From the NCBI RefSeq assembly GCF_036188265.1, contig NZ_CP108093.1:62001-126000 (forward strand): a stretch of 64,000 nt of DNA, given 5' to 3'. This DNA comes from Streptomyces sp. NBC_00247 (lineage in GTDB: Bacteria > Actinomycetota > Actinomycetes > Streptomycetales > Streptomycetaceae). Each line of letters begins with the position of its first letter. Position 1 is the stretch's first letter. The notes under the pieces were generated by a model. The model had not been told where the DNA came from and ran no database searches. It worked only from the letters and a program-made list of their open reading frames with translations. The translations under genes and the position numbers were made by a program. Below, piece after piece: positions 57,070 through 64,000 of this stretch.

Positions 57070-59006
57070 CCACCGCCCCCCTCCCTCTCCCCTTCCGACT
57101 CCCCCGCGTCGACCGCGCGCTCAGCCCCCTCACCGGTTACACCCGGGCGCACTGGGAGGCTGCCGCGGACGGTCTGCTGCACGCGGCCTGGCAGTGGGCG
57201 ACCCCCGGCCGGGCGATGCTCGACCTGCCCGGCCGCCCTTCGGGTTCCGGTGTCCGCTCCGACGGGCTGGAGGGGTACGCGCGCACCTTCCTCGCCGCCG
57301 CGTTCCGGGTCGGGGGCGCCGAGGGCAAGGACCCGCACGGCTGGCTGGAGCGGTACGCGGACGGTCTCGCCGCCGGTACGCGGACCCCCGGGCGCGACGA
57401 CACCGAGTCCTGGCCGCTCATCCGCGACCACACGGTCTTCGGTCAGCCGATGGTGGAGTCGGCGTCCGTCGCCCTCGGTCTGCGGCTGACCCGCCCGTGG
57501 CTCTGGGACCGGCTCGACGGCGGCACCCAGGACCGGGCGGAGGAGTGGCTGCGCGGATCGCTGCGGCACACCCCGGCGCCCAACAACTGGTACCTCTTCC
57601 CCTTCACCGTCGCCGGGTTCCTGGAGTCCGTCGGCCGGGGCGACGCGCAGACCGCGCGGGCGCGGGCCCGCGCGCTGGACCTGCTGGAGGGGTGGTACCG
57701 GGGGGACGGCTGGTACGCGGACGGCGACGGGCGCGCCTTCGACCACTACAACGGCTGGGCGCTGCACCTCTATCCGGTGCTGGACGCCCATCTCTCGGGC
57801 GACCGGGAGCTCCTGGCCCACTACGGCGGCAGGCTGCGCGAGCACCTGGAGAGCTTCTCCCTGATGTTCGGCGCGGACGGGGCGCCGCTGCACTTCGGGC
57901 GCTCCCTCGCCTACCGGTTCGCGGCGGGCGCGGCGGTCGGCATGGGCGCGGTCTCCGGGCACACTCCGCTCTCCCCCGGGGCGTCCCGGCGGCTGGTCAG
58001 CGGTTCGCTCCGGTACTTCCTGGAGCGCGGCGCGACCGGCGAGGACGGGCTGTTGAGCCTCGGGTGGCACGGTCCGCACGAGGCGACGCTCCAGCACTAC
58101 TCGGGTCCGGCGTCGCCGTACTGGGCGTCGAAGGCGTTCGTCTCGCTGCTCGCCCCGGCGGACCACCCGTTGTGGACCGCGCCGGAGGAGCCCGCGCCGA
58201 GCGAGGGCCCGGACCGGGTGCTGTCGCTGCCGGCACCGGGGCTGCTGGTGCAGTCGACGCGGGCGGACGGGATCGTCCGGCTGCACAACCACGGCAGCGA
58301 CCATGTCCGGCCGCACGAGGGCGAGTCGGCGGCGGAGGCGGACCCGCACTACGGGCGGTTCGCGTACTCCACGGCGACCGGTCCCTCCTCGCCGGTGAAC
58401 GTGGCGGACAACCATCTCTCCGTCCGGGTCGGCGCCGCCCGTAGCGTCCGTCGCCGGATCCACCCGCTGGGCGCCGGGCACGGGGACGGCTGGGGCTGGG
58501 CGGCCTCCTGGCACATGCCGGTCTTCGCCGGCCGGCCGCCGGCCGTCCCCGGACTGCGGGTGGAGAGCGTCACCTTCGTACGGGGTCGTTACGAACTCCG
58601 GGTCCACCGGCTCCTCGGCGTCCCGGCGGGCGCCCGCGTCGAGCAGACCGGCTGGGCGACGGCCCCGGACGCGTCACCGCGCTCGGTGCTGCACGGGCTG
58701 TACGGCTGGGAGTGGGAGGAGGAGGTGCGCGCCCCGCAGGGCACGGCGTACACCCGGTGGGCGGTCATGCCCCGGCTGGCCGTGGACGCCGAGGGCACGG
58801 TGGTGCTGGTGGCCCTGGCCTCGCTGACCGGTGAGGCGGCCCCCGCTCCGGTGGGCACGGCGGTGAGCGGAGTGAACGTGGCGGCGGACGCCCGGGGCGC
58901 CGGGGACACCGTGGAGGTGGCCTGGTCCGAGGACGGGGCGGTCACCCGGATCGTCTTCGGCACGGGTGGGGCCGACTCCGTGTCGGTGGAGCACGGCACA
59001 CGGTGA
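57066..59006 (+). CDS. DUF2264-domain protein, possible glycan-degrading enzyme
   Basis: 646 residues. The N-terminal 390 residues match DUF2264: LSPLTGYTRAHWEAAADGLL, SWPLIRDHTVFGQPMVESAS, NNWYLFPFTVAGFLESVGRG, GDGWYADGDGRAFDHYNGWA and LFGADGAPLHFGRSLAYRFA. This is an all-alpha toroid, related in form to polysaccharide lyases and unsaturated-glucuronyl hydrolases. The rest is a beta-sandwich tail as in lyases. Trp-Tyr-Asp-Gly-rich loops suit carbohydrate binding. No signal peptide, so it works in the cytosol on imported oligosaccharide. Coupled by ATGA overlap to the dehydrogenase. The substrate is not known; an acidic glycan fragment is a reasonable guess. Confidence 0.83.
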   Translation: MTTAPLPLPFRLPRVDRALSPLTGYTRAHWEAAADGLLHAAWQWATPGRAMLDLPGRPSGSGVRSDGLEGYARTFLAAAFRVGGAEGKDPHGWLERYADGLAAGTRTPGRDDTESWPLIRDHTVFGQPMVESASVALGLRLTRPWLWDRLDGGTQDRAEEWLRGSLRHTPAPNNWYLFPFTVAGFLESVGRGDAQTARARARALDLLEGWYRGDGWYADGDGRAFDHYNGWALHLYPVLDAHLSGDRELLAHYGGRLREHLESFSLMFGADGAPLHFGRSLAYRFAAGAAVGMGAVSGHTPLSPGASRRLVSGSLRYFLERGATGEDGLLSLGWHGPHEATLQHYSGPASPYWASKAFVSLLAPADHPLWTAPEEPAPSEGPDRVLSLPAPGLLVQSTRADGIVRLHNHGSDHVRPHEGESAAEADPHYGRFAYSTATGPSSPVNVADNHLSVRVGAARSVRRRIHPLGAGHGDGWGWAASWHMPVFAGRPPAVPGLRVESVTFVRGRYELRVHRLLGVPAGARVEQTGWATAPDASPRSVLHGLYGWEWEEEVRAPQGTAYTRWAVMPRLAVDAEGTVVLVALASLTGEAAPAPVGTAVSGVNVAADARGAGDTVEVAWSEDGAVTRIVFGTGGADSVSVEHGTR

Positions 59007-59042
59007 CCGGGTGGTGGCGGGTTCGACCGCCGCCGCACCCGG
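59007..59042. terminator. Hairpin between convergent DUF2264 and lutC genes
   Basis: CCGGGTG (59007-59013) pairs with CACCCGG (59036-59042), with an inner TGGCGG/CCGCCG pairing, directly after the DUF2264 stop and 14 bp before the lutC stop. Probably ends both transcripts. Confidence 0.55.
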
Positions 59043-59055
59043 CCGTTCACGGGCG

Positions 59056-59688
59056 TCAGACGTCCGTGCGGACGATCACCACCAGCGTCCGGGGGCCGTG
59101 CACCCCTTCCACCCGCTCCAGTTCGATGTCCGAGGTGGCCGAGGGCCCGCTGATCAGGGTCGTCGGCCGCTCCGGTACCAGGCGCGCGACCGCTTCGGGC
59201 ACCCCGACCTCCACCGTGGAGAGGTCGACGACGCAGACGTGCAGGTCGGGGACGAGGGAGAGCGCGCGGCGCCCCTGGTCCCCGGACCCGTCCAGGAAGA
59301 TGGTGCCGGTCTCCGCGCAGCTGACGGCGGACGCCGTGACAACGCCGTCGAGTTCGCCGAGCGCGGGCGCCGGGATGTCGGCTGAGTCCCGCTGGACTTC
59401 CCCCTCCCAGCCTGCCAGCCATTCGGCGTCGAGCCCGGCCGGTACACCGATCCGGCGGGCACCCCGCTCCCGCAGCACCTCGGCGATCACCTCGGCGGTG
59501 CGGTCCGAGGTGCAGGGGTGGACCTGTGCCTTGTAGTCGACCAGCCGGTCGGTGAGGAGCCCGAGCCGTTCGGCGTCGGGCAGGGTGCGTCCGGTGCGGT
59601 AGTCGCGCGGGACGGTGACCGGGCGGGCCGGGGCGAGCGCCAGGGCGTCGCGCACCCGGCCGAGGACGGTGTCGCGTGCGGTCGTCAC
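59056..59688 (-). CDS. lutC: Lactate utilization protein C (LUD domain)
   Basis: 210 residues. The LUD-domain blocks are present: VGVPAGLDAEW-type RRIGVPAGLDAEWLAGWEGE, VVTASAVSCAETGTIFLDGS, GRRALSLVPDLHVCVVDLST and TTLISGPSATSDIELERVEG. LutC is the third subunit of the LutABC L-lactate oxidising complex, cytosolic or membrane-associated. Its ATG overlaps the lutB stop by 4 bases. Last gene of the operon. Confidence 0.93.
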   Translation of the reverse strand: MTTARDTVLGRVRDALALAPARPVTVPRDYRTGRTLPDAERLGLLTDRLVDYKAQVHPCTSDRTAEVIAEVLRERGARRIGVPAGLDAEWLAGWEGEVQRDSADIPAPALGELDGVVTASAVSCAETGTIFLDGSGDQGRRALSLVPDLHVCVVDLSTVEVGVPEAVARLVPERPTTLISGPSATSDIELERVEGVHGPRTLVVIVRTDV

Positions 59689-61247
59689 TTCTCGTCCTTT
59701 GTCGGGTCCTTCGGGCGGTCCGCTCCGGCGCTCAACGCGGCGCCCTCGTCGGCCGCCGCCTTCATCGTGGCGGCGCCCTCGGCCGAGGCCAGCCAGGCGC
59801 GGAACGTCTGCTTCGGCGGGGCCGGGGTGTCCCGGCTGTCGCTCCAGCCGTCGAAGGGCGCGGGTACCCGCCCGATGGTGCCGTCCTTGCCGGCGACGAC
59901 CCGCCCGAGACCGGCCGCCTTCTGGGCGGCCGTGAAGAGCTTAGGGCTCTTCATCACCGTGGCGGCGGCCTTCATGGCGAGCTTCTCCGCCGTCGTACCG
60001 GCCTGTTCGGTGTTCTGGTGCCGGAGTTCGACCAGCAGCGACGGGATGTCGATCTTGACCGGGCAGGCGTCGAAGCAGGCGCCGCAGAGGCTGGAGGCGT
60101 ACGGCAGCGAGCTGTTCGGGTCGTCCTTCGCGGCGTGCATCCCGGCGAGCTGCGGGGTGAGGACCGCGCCGATCGGGCCGGGGTAGGTCGAGCCGTAGGC
60201 GTGTCCGCCGGCGCGTTCGTAGACCGGGCAGACGTTGAGGCAGGCGGAGCAGCGGATGCAGTTCAGGGCCTCGCGTCCGACCTTGTCCGCGAGCGCGGCG
60301 GTGCGGCCGTTGTCGAGCAGCACCAGGTGGAACGACTGCGGGCCGTCGCCGGGGGTCACCCCGGTCCACATCGAGGTGTACGGGTTCATCCGCTCGCCGG
60401 TGGAGGAGCGCGGCAGGAGCTGGAGGAAGACTTCGAGGTCGGCGTAGCGCGGCAGCACCTTCTCGATGCCCATCACCGTGATCAGGGTGTCGGGCAGGGT
60501 GAGGCACATCCGGCCGTTGCCCTCGGACTCCACGACGGAGAGGGTGCCGGTATCGGCGATGCCGAAGTTGGCGCCGGAGACGGCCACCCTGGTCGTCATG
60601 AACTTCTCGCGCAGATAGGCGCGCGCGGCGGCGGCGAGGTGCGCGGGCACGTTGTCCAGGTCCGGGTCGACGCCGGGGATCTCCTTGAGGAAGATCTCCC
60701 GGATCTCGTCGCGGTTGCGGTGGATCGCGGGGACCAGGATGTGCGAGGGCTTGTCGTGGGCGAGCTGCACGATGAGCTCGGCGAGGTCGGTCTCGTAGGG
60801 CGTGATGCCGACCGATTCGAGGTGCTCGTTGAGACCGATCTCCTGGGTGGCCATCGACTTGACCTTGATGACGTCACTGCTGCCGGTCGCCCTGATCAGG
60901 CGGGTGACGATCTCGTTGGCCTCGGCACCGTCGCGCGCCCAGTGGACGGTGCCGCCGTGTTCGGTGACCTTCGCCTCCAGCTGCTCCAGGAGTTCGGGCA
61001 GCCGGTTCATGGTGTCGGTCTTGATCGCCGCTCCGGCGTCGCGCAGCTCCTCCCAGTCGGGGAGTTCGCCGGTGACGTCGAGTCGCTTGGTACGGATGGT
61101 GCGGGTGGCCTTGCCGAGGTTGCGGCGGAGCTGCTCGTTGCGCAGCTCGTCGTGCGCGGCGGCGGGGAACTTCCGCTCGCCGCGCAGGTTGCCGGTGCCG
61201 TACGGGGAGCGGGGCGGGGCTGCGGGCATGCCGAGGAAGGTGCTCAT
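59685..61247 (-). CDS. lutB: Lactate utilization iron-sulfur protein B
   Basis: 520 residues. The LUD domain (about 70-300) includes KVKSMATQEIGLNEHLESVG and AVSGANFGIADTGTLSVVES. Two [4Fe-4S] motifs follow: CIRCSACLNVCPVYE and CGACFDACPVKIDIP. The C-terminal helix-rich tail ends in a charged segment. LutB passes electrons in lactate oxidation to pyruvate. Start and stop overlap its neighbours (ATGA at both ends), so lutA, lutB and lutC are translated in a coupled way. Confidence 0.95.
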   Translation of the reverse strand: MSTFLGMPAAPPRSPYGTGNLRGERKFPAAAHDELRNEQLRRNLGKATRTIRTKRLDVTGELPDWEELRDAGAAIKTDTMNRLPELLEQLEAKVTEHGGTVHWARDGAEANEIVTRLIRATGSSDVIKVKSMATQEIGLNEHLESVGITPYETDLAELIVQLAHDKPSHILVPAIHRNRDEIREIFLKEIPGVDPDLDNVPAHLAAAARAYLREKFMTTRVAVSGANFGIADTGTLSVVESEGNGRMCLTLPDTLITVMGIEKVLPRYADLEVFLQLLPRSSTGERMNPYTSMWTGVTPGDGPQSFHLVLLDNGRTAALADKVGREALNCIRCSACLNVCPVYERAGGHAYGSTYPGPIGAVLTPQLAGMHAAKDDPNSSLPYASSLCGACFDACPVKIDIPSLLVELRHQNTEQAGTTAEKLAMKAAATVMKSPKLFTAAQKAAGLGRVVAGKDGTIGRVPAPFDGWSDSRDTPAPPKQTFRAWLASAEGAATMKAAADEGAALSAGADRPKDPTKDEK

Positions 61248-62014
61248 ACGGTGGCGGCCTCCGTCATGGCGTACGGCGCGGTACGGGTCGCGGCGAGGAT
61301 CTGCGCGAGGTGCAGGGTGCGGGTGCCGGACTTGACGCGGTGCAGCCCGCCGCCGATGTGCATCAGGCAGGAGGAGTCACCTGCGGTGCAGACGTCGGCG
61401 TCCGTGGAGGCGATGTTGCGCATCTTGTCCTGGAGCATCGCGGAGGACGTCTCGGCGTTCTTCACCGCGAAGGTGCCGCCGAAGCCGCAGCAGGAGTCGG
61501 CCTCGGGCAGTTCCACGAGGTCGATGGAGTCGACGGCGCGCAGCAGTCGCAGCGGCTTCTCGCCGACGCGGAGCATGCGCAGCGAGTGGCAGGTGGGGTG
61601 GTAGGTGACGCGGTGCGGGAAGTACGCGCCGACTCCGGTGACGTCGAGGACGTCCACGAGGAACTCCGAAAGCTCGTACGTCTTGGCCTCGACCGTGGCG
61701 ACCCCGGCACGCAGGGCTGCGTCGCCGTACCGCTCGGCGACGATTCTGTGCTGGTGGCGGACCGAGCCCGCGCAGGAGCCGGAGGGCATGACGATCGCCT
61801 CGATGGAGGCGTCGCCGAACTGCTCGGCGAAATTGCGTACCAGGGGTACGGGCTCGCGCTGGTAGCCGGTGTTGACGTGCATCTGACCGCAGCAGGTCTG
61901 CCCCGGCGGGAACACCACCTCGTGGCCCAGGCGGGCGAGCAGCACCGCGGTGGATTTCACCGCCTCGGGAAACAGCGTGTCTCCCAGACAGGTGGCGAAG
62001 AGCCCGACGCGCAT
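61244..62014 (-). CDS. lutA: Lactate utilization protein A (CCG-domain)
   Basis: 256 residues with two cysteine-rich CCG domains: GQTCCGQMHVNTGYQREPV and ADSCCGFGGTFAVKNAETSS, each with preceding Cys (FATCLGDTLFPEA; TYHPTCHSLRML). These hold the FeS cluster in LutA/GlpC-type subunits. First gene of the lut operon; a FadR-type operator lies 33-49 bp upstream of its start. Role: L-lactate oxidation with LutB and LutC. Confidence 0.95.
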   Translation of the reverse strand: MRVGLFATCLGDTLFPEAVKSTAVLLARLGHEVVFPPGQTCCGQMHVNTGYQREPVPLVRNFAEQFGDASIEAIVMPSGSCAGSVRHQHRIVAERYGDAALRAGVATVEAKTYELSEFLVDVLDVTGVGAYFPHRVTYHPTCHSLRMLRVGEKPLRLLRAVDSIDLVELPEADSCCGFGGTFAVKNAETSSAMLQDKMRNIASTDADVCTAGDSSCLMHIGGGLHRVKSGTRTLHLAQILAATRTAPYAMTEAATV

Positions 62015-62046
62015 GGAGCCTCCTCGATCGTTTCTCTACGTCCTTT

Positions 62047-62063
62047 GTATGGTCGGACCATAC
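62047..62063. promoter_or_regulatory. FadR/LldR-type operator before lutA
   Basis: GTATGGTC-G-GACCATAC is a perfect 17-bp palindrome containing TGGTCGGACCA, the TGGT-N3-ACCA form bound by FadR-subfamily GntR regulators. It sits in the lutA promoter region, next to the GntR gene stop, so it is the probable binding site of that regulator. Confidence 0.75.
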
Positions 62064-62131
62064 TCTGGATGGTGTGCCGAGTGAAGTTCCCCGGCCTCGC
62101 GCCGGGCGCTCCGCTGTCCGGGCGGACGGCG

Positions 62132-62869
62132 CTACTTTCGACTCACGCCCTGGTCTTCGACCAGGGTGCCGTGCAGGCTGCGGATGTGGCGCTCGACCAG
62201 GTCGGCCGCCTCCGCGCCCCGTCCGGCGCGTACCAGCCGGAGCAGCTCGGTGTGTTCGGCGTTGAGCGCGGCGGCGGTGGCCGGCCAGTCCTCCGCCTCT
62301 TCCAGGGCCCGCAGGATCAGCGGGCGTACGGACTCGCGTACGGCCGAAGTGAGGGTGGAGGTCAGGGCGTTGCCCGAGCAGCGGGCGATCTGCACGTGGA
62401 AGCGGGTGTCCAGGTCGTTGAAGGCGGTGACGCCGATGCCGGGGGCCGCCATGGCGGCGACCAGGGAAGCGGCCTCGTCGAGATCCTCGTCGCGCGCGTG
62501 TGTGACGGCGGCCTCGAAGCCGGACCGCTCCAGGACGACCCGGGCCTCCATGACGTCCTCCAGGCTGTAGCTGCCCAGCGCGAAGTGGAGCCGGAGCAGC
62601 CGCCCGAGCGCGTCGTCCGGGTTGCGCACGATCCGCGCCCCGGAGTCGGGCCCCCGGCCGGGCTGGGCCACCAGGACGCCGATGGTCTCCAGTACCCGCA
62701 GCGCCTCGCGCAGGGCGGACCGGCTGACGCCGAGGACGGGGGCGAGCTCACGCTCCGGCGGCAGGCGGTCCCCCGCTTTGAGCTCGCCGGCGAACACCCG
62801 CTCCTCGATGCTCCGCAGCACGAGTTCGTGGGTACGGGACTGCCGCACGGGTTCCCATTCGACGGGCAC
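62132..62869 (-). CDS. GntR-family (FadR subfamily) regulator, LldR-like
   Basis: 245 residues from the GTG at 62869, which has GGGAG 7 bases upstream; an ATG at 62944 would add 25 poorly conserved residues. Winged helix-turn-helix at about 10-70: SIEERVFAGELKAGDRLPPE, LGVSRSALREALRVLETIGV. The all-alpha FCD ligand domain follows, with metal-type residues in FNDLDTRFHVQIARCSGN and LNAEHTELLRLVRAGRGAEA. LldR/LutR regulators respond to L-lactate and repress lactate genes. Context (lutABC next door) and two matching operators support that role here. Confidence 0.88.
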   Translation of the reverse strand: MPVEWEPVRQSRTHELVLRSIEERVFAGELKAGDRLPPERELAPVLGVSRSALREALRVLETIGVLVAQPGRGPDSGARIVRNPDDALGRLLRLHFALGSYSLEDVMEARVVLERSGFEAAVTHARDEDLDEAASLVAAMAAPGIGVTAFNDLDTRFHVQIARCSGNALTSTLTSAVRESVRPLILRALEEAEDWPATAAALNAEHTELLRLVRAGRGAEAADLVERHIRSLHGTLVEDQGVSRK

Positions 62870-63030
62870 TTGCCACTCCCTGGTCGGGCCGGTCGCACCG
62901 GCGGTAAGCAGCGCCGTCCGCCCGGAGGGCTGGACCTCCACCATGCGGCCCGGGCCGGGCGGCGACCGACGGCCCCGGGACGGACGCGGCGCCACACGTA
63001 CTGGGCCCCGACTATGTCACACACGTGCTG

Positions 63031-63041
63031 TGGTCGGACCA
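63031..63041. promoter_or_regulatory. Second FadR-type operator, upstream of the regulator
   Basis: TGGTCGGACCA, identical to the core of the lutA operator. It lies in the divergent gap between the GntR gene (minus) and the AEC transporter gene (plus), so the regulator may control itself and the transporter. Confidence 0.65.
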
Positions 63042-63173
63042 AAGACCGGCGTGATCGGTGACGCCTTGTGCGGAAGGAGCCGCACTCCATAACGTTGCGT
63101 GTATGTCACACCGAAAATCGTCGGCCTGTGCCGCTCGTCGCCCCCATCCCCTTCGCTCCGTCGGCGCGCGTCG

Positions 63174-64000
63174 ATGACCGGGGTCCTGGAGGGTTTCGGT
63201 GTCATCGCGAGCATCATCGCCGTCGGCTATCTGATCGGCCGGTCGGGCCTGCTGGGCGAGCACGGACAGCCCGTACTCACCCGGCTGTCCTTCCACGTCG
63301 CCTCGCCCGCCCTGCTCTTCACCACGATGACGAAGGCCGACCTGTCGGCCATGGTCTCGCTGCCGCTGCTGGTGACCGCGCTCTCCACCCTGGTGGTTGC
63401 GGGCACCTTCGTCGCGGTCGGAGCCGTACGCGGCTGGAGCGTGGGCCGTACGACGATCGGCGCCCTCTGCTCCTGCTACGTCAACGCCGGAAATCTCGGT
63501 ATCCCCATCGCCGTCTACGTGCTGGGGGACGCGACCCTCATCGCGCCGATCCTGCTCTTCCAGCAGTTGGTCGTCTCCCCCGTCGCCCTCACCGTCATCA
63601 AGACCTCGCGCCCCGGCGAGCGGGATTCCCTGGCGCGGCTGCTGACCACGCCCTTCCGCAACCCGATCGTCCTGGCCTCGCTCGCCGGGGTCGTCGTCAG
63701 CGTCCTGGGACGGCGCGTCCCCGGGCCGGTGCTGGAGCCGGTCACACTGATCGCCGGAATCGCGGTGCCCGGGGTGCTGCTCGCCTTCGGCATCTCGCTG
63801 CGCGGCAGCGAGATGCCCGGTCGCGGTACGGACCGGGGGGCGGTGCTCCTCTCCGTCGCGCTGAAGAGCTTCGCCCAGCCGCTGACCGCCTGGGCGATCG
63901 CCGCCGGGGTGTTCGGCCTGGAGGGGGCGCCCCTGTTCGCGGTGGTGGTGACCAGCGGACTCCCCGCAGCCCAGAACCTCTTCACGTACGCCTCGCACTA
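63174..64000 (+). CDS. AEC-family transporter, 3' end beyond the window
   Basis: At least 275 codons from the ATG at 63174, open to the right edge. Repeated hydrophobic spans with AEC-family marks: VIASIIAVGYLIGRSGLLGE at the N-terminus, FHVASPALLFTTMTKADL, CSCYVNAGNLGIPIAVYVLG (Asn-Pro/Gly-Ile-Pro break) and LTTPFRNPIVLASLAGVVVS. AEC (auxin efflux carrier) proteins in bacteria move small carboxylates such as malate or malonate. The shared operator with the lut regulator suggests a lactate or related acid. The ATG lacks a strong ribosome binding site; no better start is in frame nearby. Confidence 0.85.
   Translation, partial: MTGVLEGFGVIASIIAVGYLIGRSGLLGEHGQPVLTRLSFHVASPALLFTTMTKADLSAMVSLPLLVTALSTLVVAGTFVAVGAVRGWSVGRTTIGALCSCYVNAGNLGIPIAVYVLGDATLIAPILLFQQLVVSPVALTVIKTSRPGERDSLARLLTTPFRNPIVLASLAGVVVSVLGRRVPGPVLEPVTLIAGIAVPGVLLAFGISLRGSEMPGRGTDRGAVLLSVALKSFAQPLTAWAIAAGVFGLEGAPLFAVVVTSGLPAAQNLFTYASH

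Overview
The window looks like chromosomal DNA of a Streptomyces or close relative. Base composition is very GC-rich, third codon positions are almost all G or C, GTG (and one TTG) starts are common, and the families present (DUF4232, LAL-type ATPases, SigB/F-type sigma factor with a small MerR-like partner, LutABC, WXG100 proteins) are typical of that group. I saw no insertion sequence, integrase or CRISPR array. Genus-level placement is inference.

Layout. 1-1368: a HEAT/LRV-repeat protein running off the left edge. 1466-5003: LysR regulator divergent from a family III CoA-transferase and a MatC-like dicarboxylate carrier. 5482-6468: a two-domain tautomerase divergent from a MarR regulator. 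6887-7974: a DUF4232 secreted protein and an S24/S26-like protein. 8069-17915: a minus-strand exopolysaccharide locus holding, in transcription order, an Agd3-like (CE18-type) deacetylase, a PelF-like glycosyltransferase, a polytopic membrane protein, a LegB-like SDR, a sugar-1-phosphate nucleotidyltransferase, a second SDR, a spherulin-4 (GH135-like) hydrolase and a GH114 lipoprotein. This set closely parallels the fungal galactosaminogalactan (GAG) cluster and is the most interesting system in the window.

18781-22768 is gene-poor: a chagasin-like lipoprotein, a lone RbsD/FucU protein, a putative immunity protein next to a frameshifted toxin remnant, and two stretches without a supportable gene. 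22769-24286: a MerR-like regulator and a SigB/F-type sigma factor behind a long hairpin-rich leader. 24399-44390: a type-VII-secretion-like island with an EccA-type AAA ATPase fused to a beta-helix domain, a 2876-residue multidomain protein, a WXG100-like 320-residue protein, two small WXG100-like proteins separated by a 47-bp perfect hairpin, an EccC/EssC-type ATPase, a single-pass membrane protein and an ECF sigma factor. EccB, EccD, EccE and MycP are not in the window. A divergent secreted protein with ChW-like repeats (44655-45617) adjoins it.

45658-46049: a 3' fragment of a beta-lactamase-family serine hydrolase, a terminator and tRNA-Pro(GGG), followed by a LAL-like ATPase that lacks the LuxR helix-turn-helix. 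48864-51002: DUF309 protein, small membrane protein and TauE/SafE permease. 51319-59006: a DeoR/LacI hybrid regulator, a three-gene sugar ABC importer, a D-2-hydroxyacid dehydrogenase and a DUF2264 protein, apparently one catabolic operon. 59056-62014: the lutABC lactate oxidation operon, followed by its likely FadR-type regulator (62132-62869) and an AEC-family transporter cut by the right edge. Two copies of a TGGTCGGACCA operator tie these last units together.
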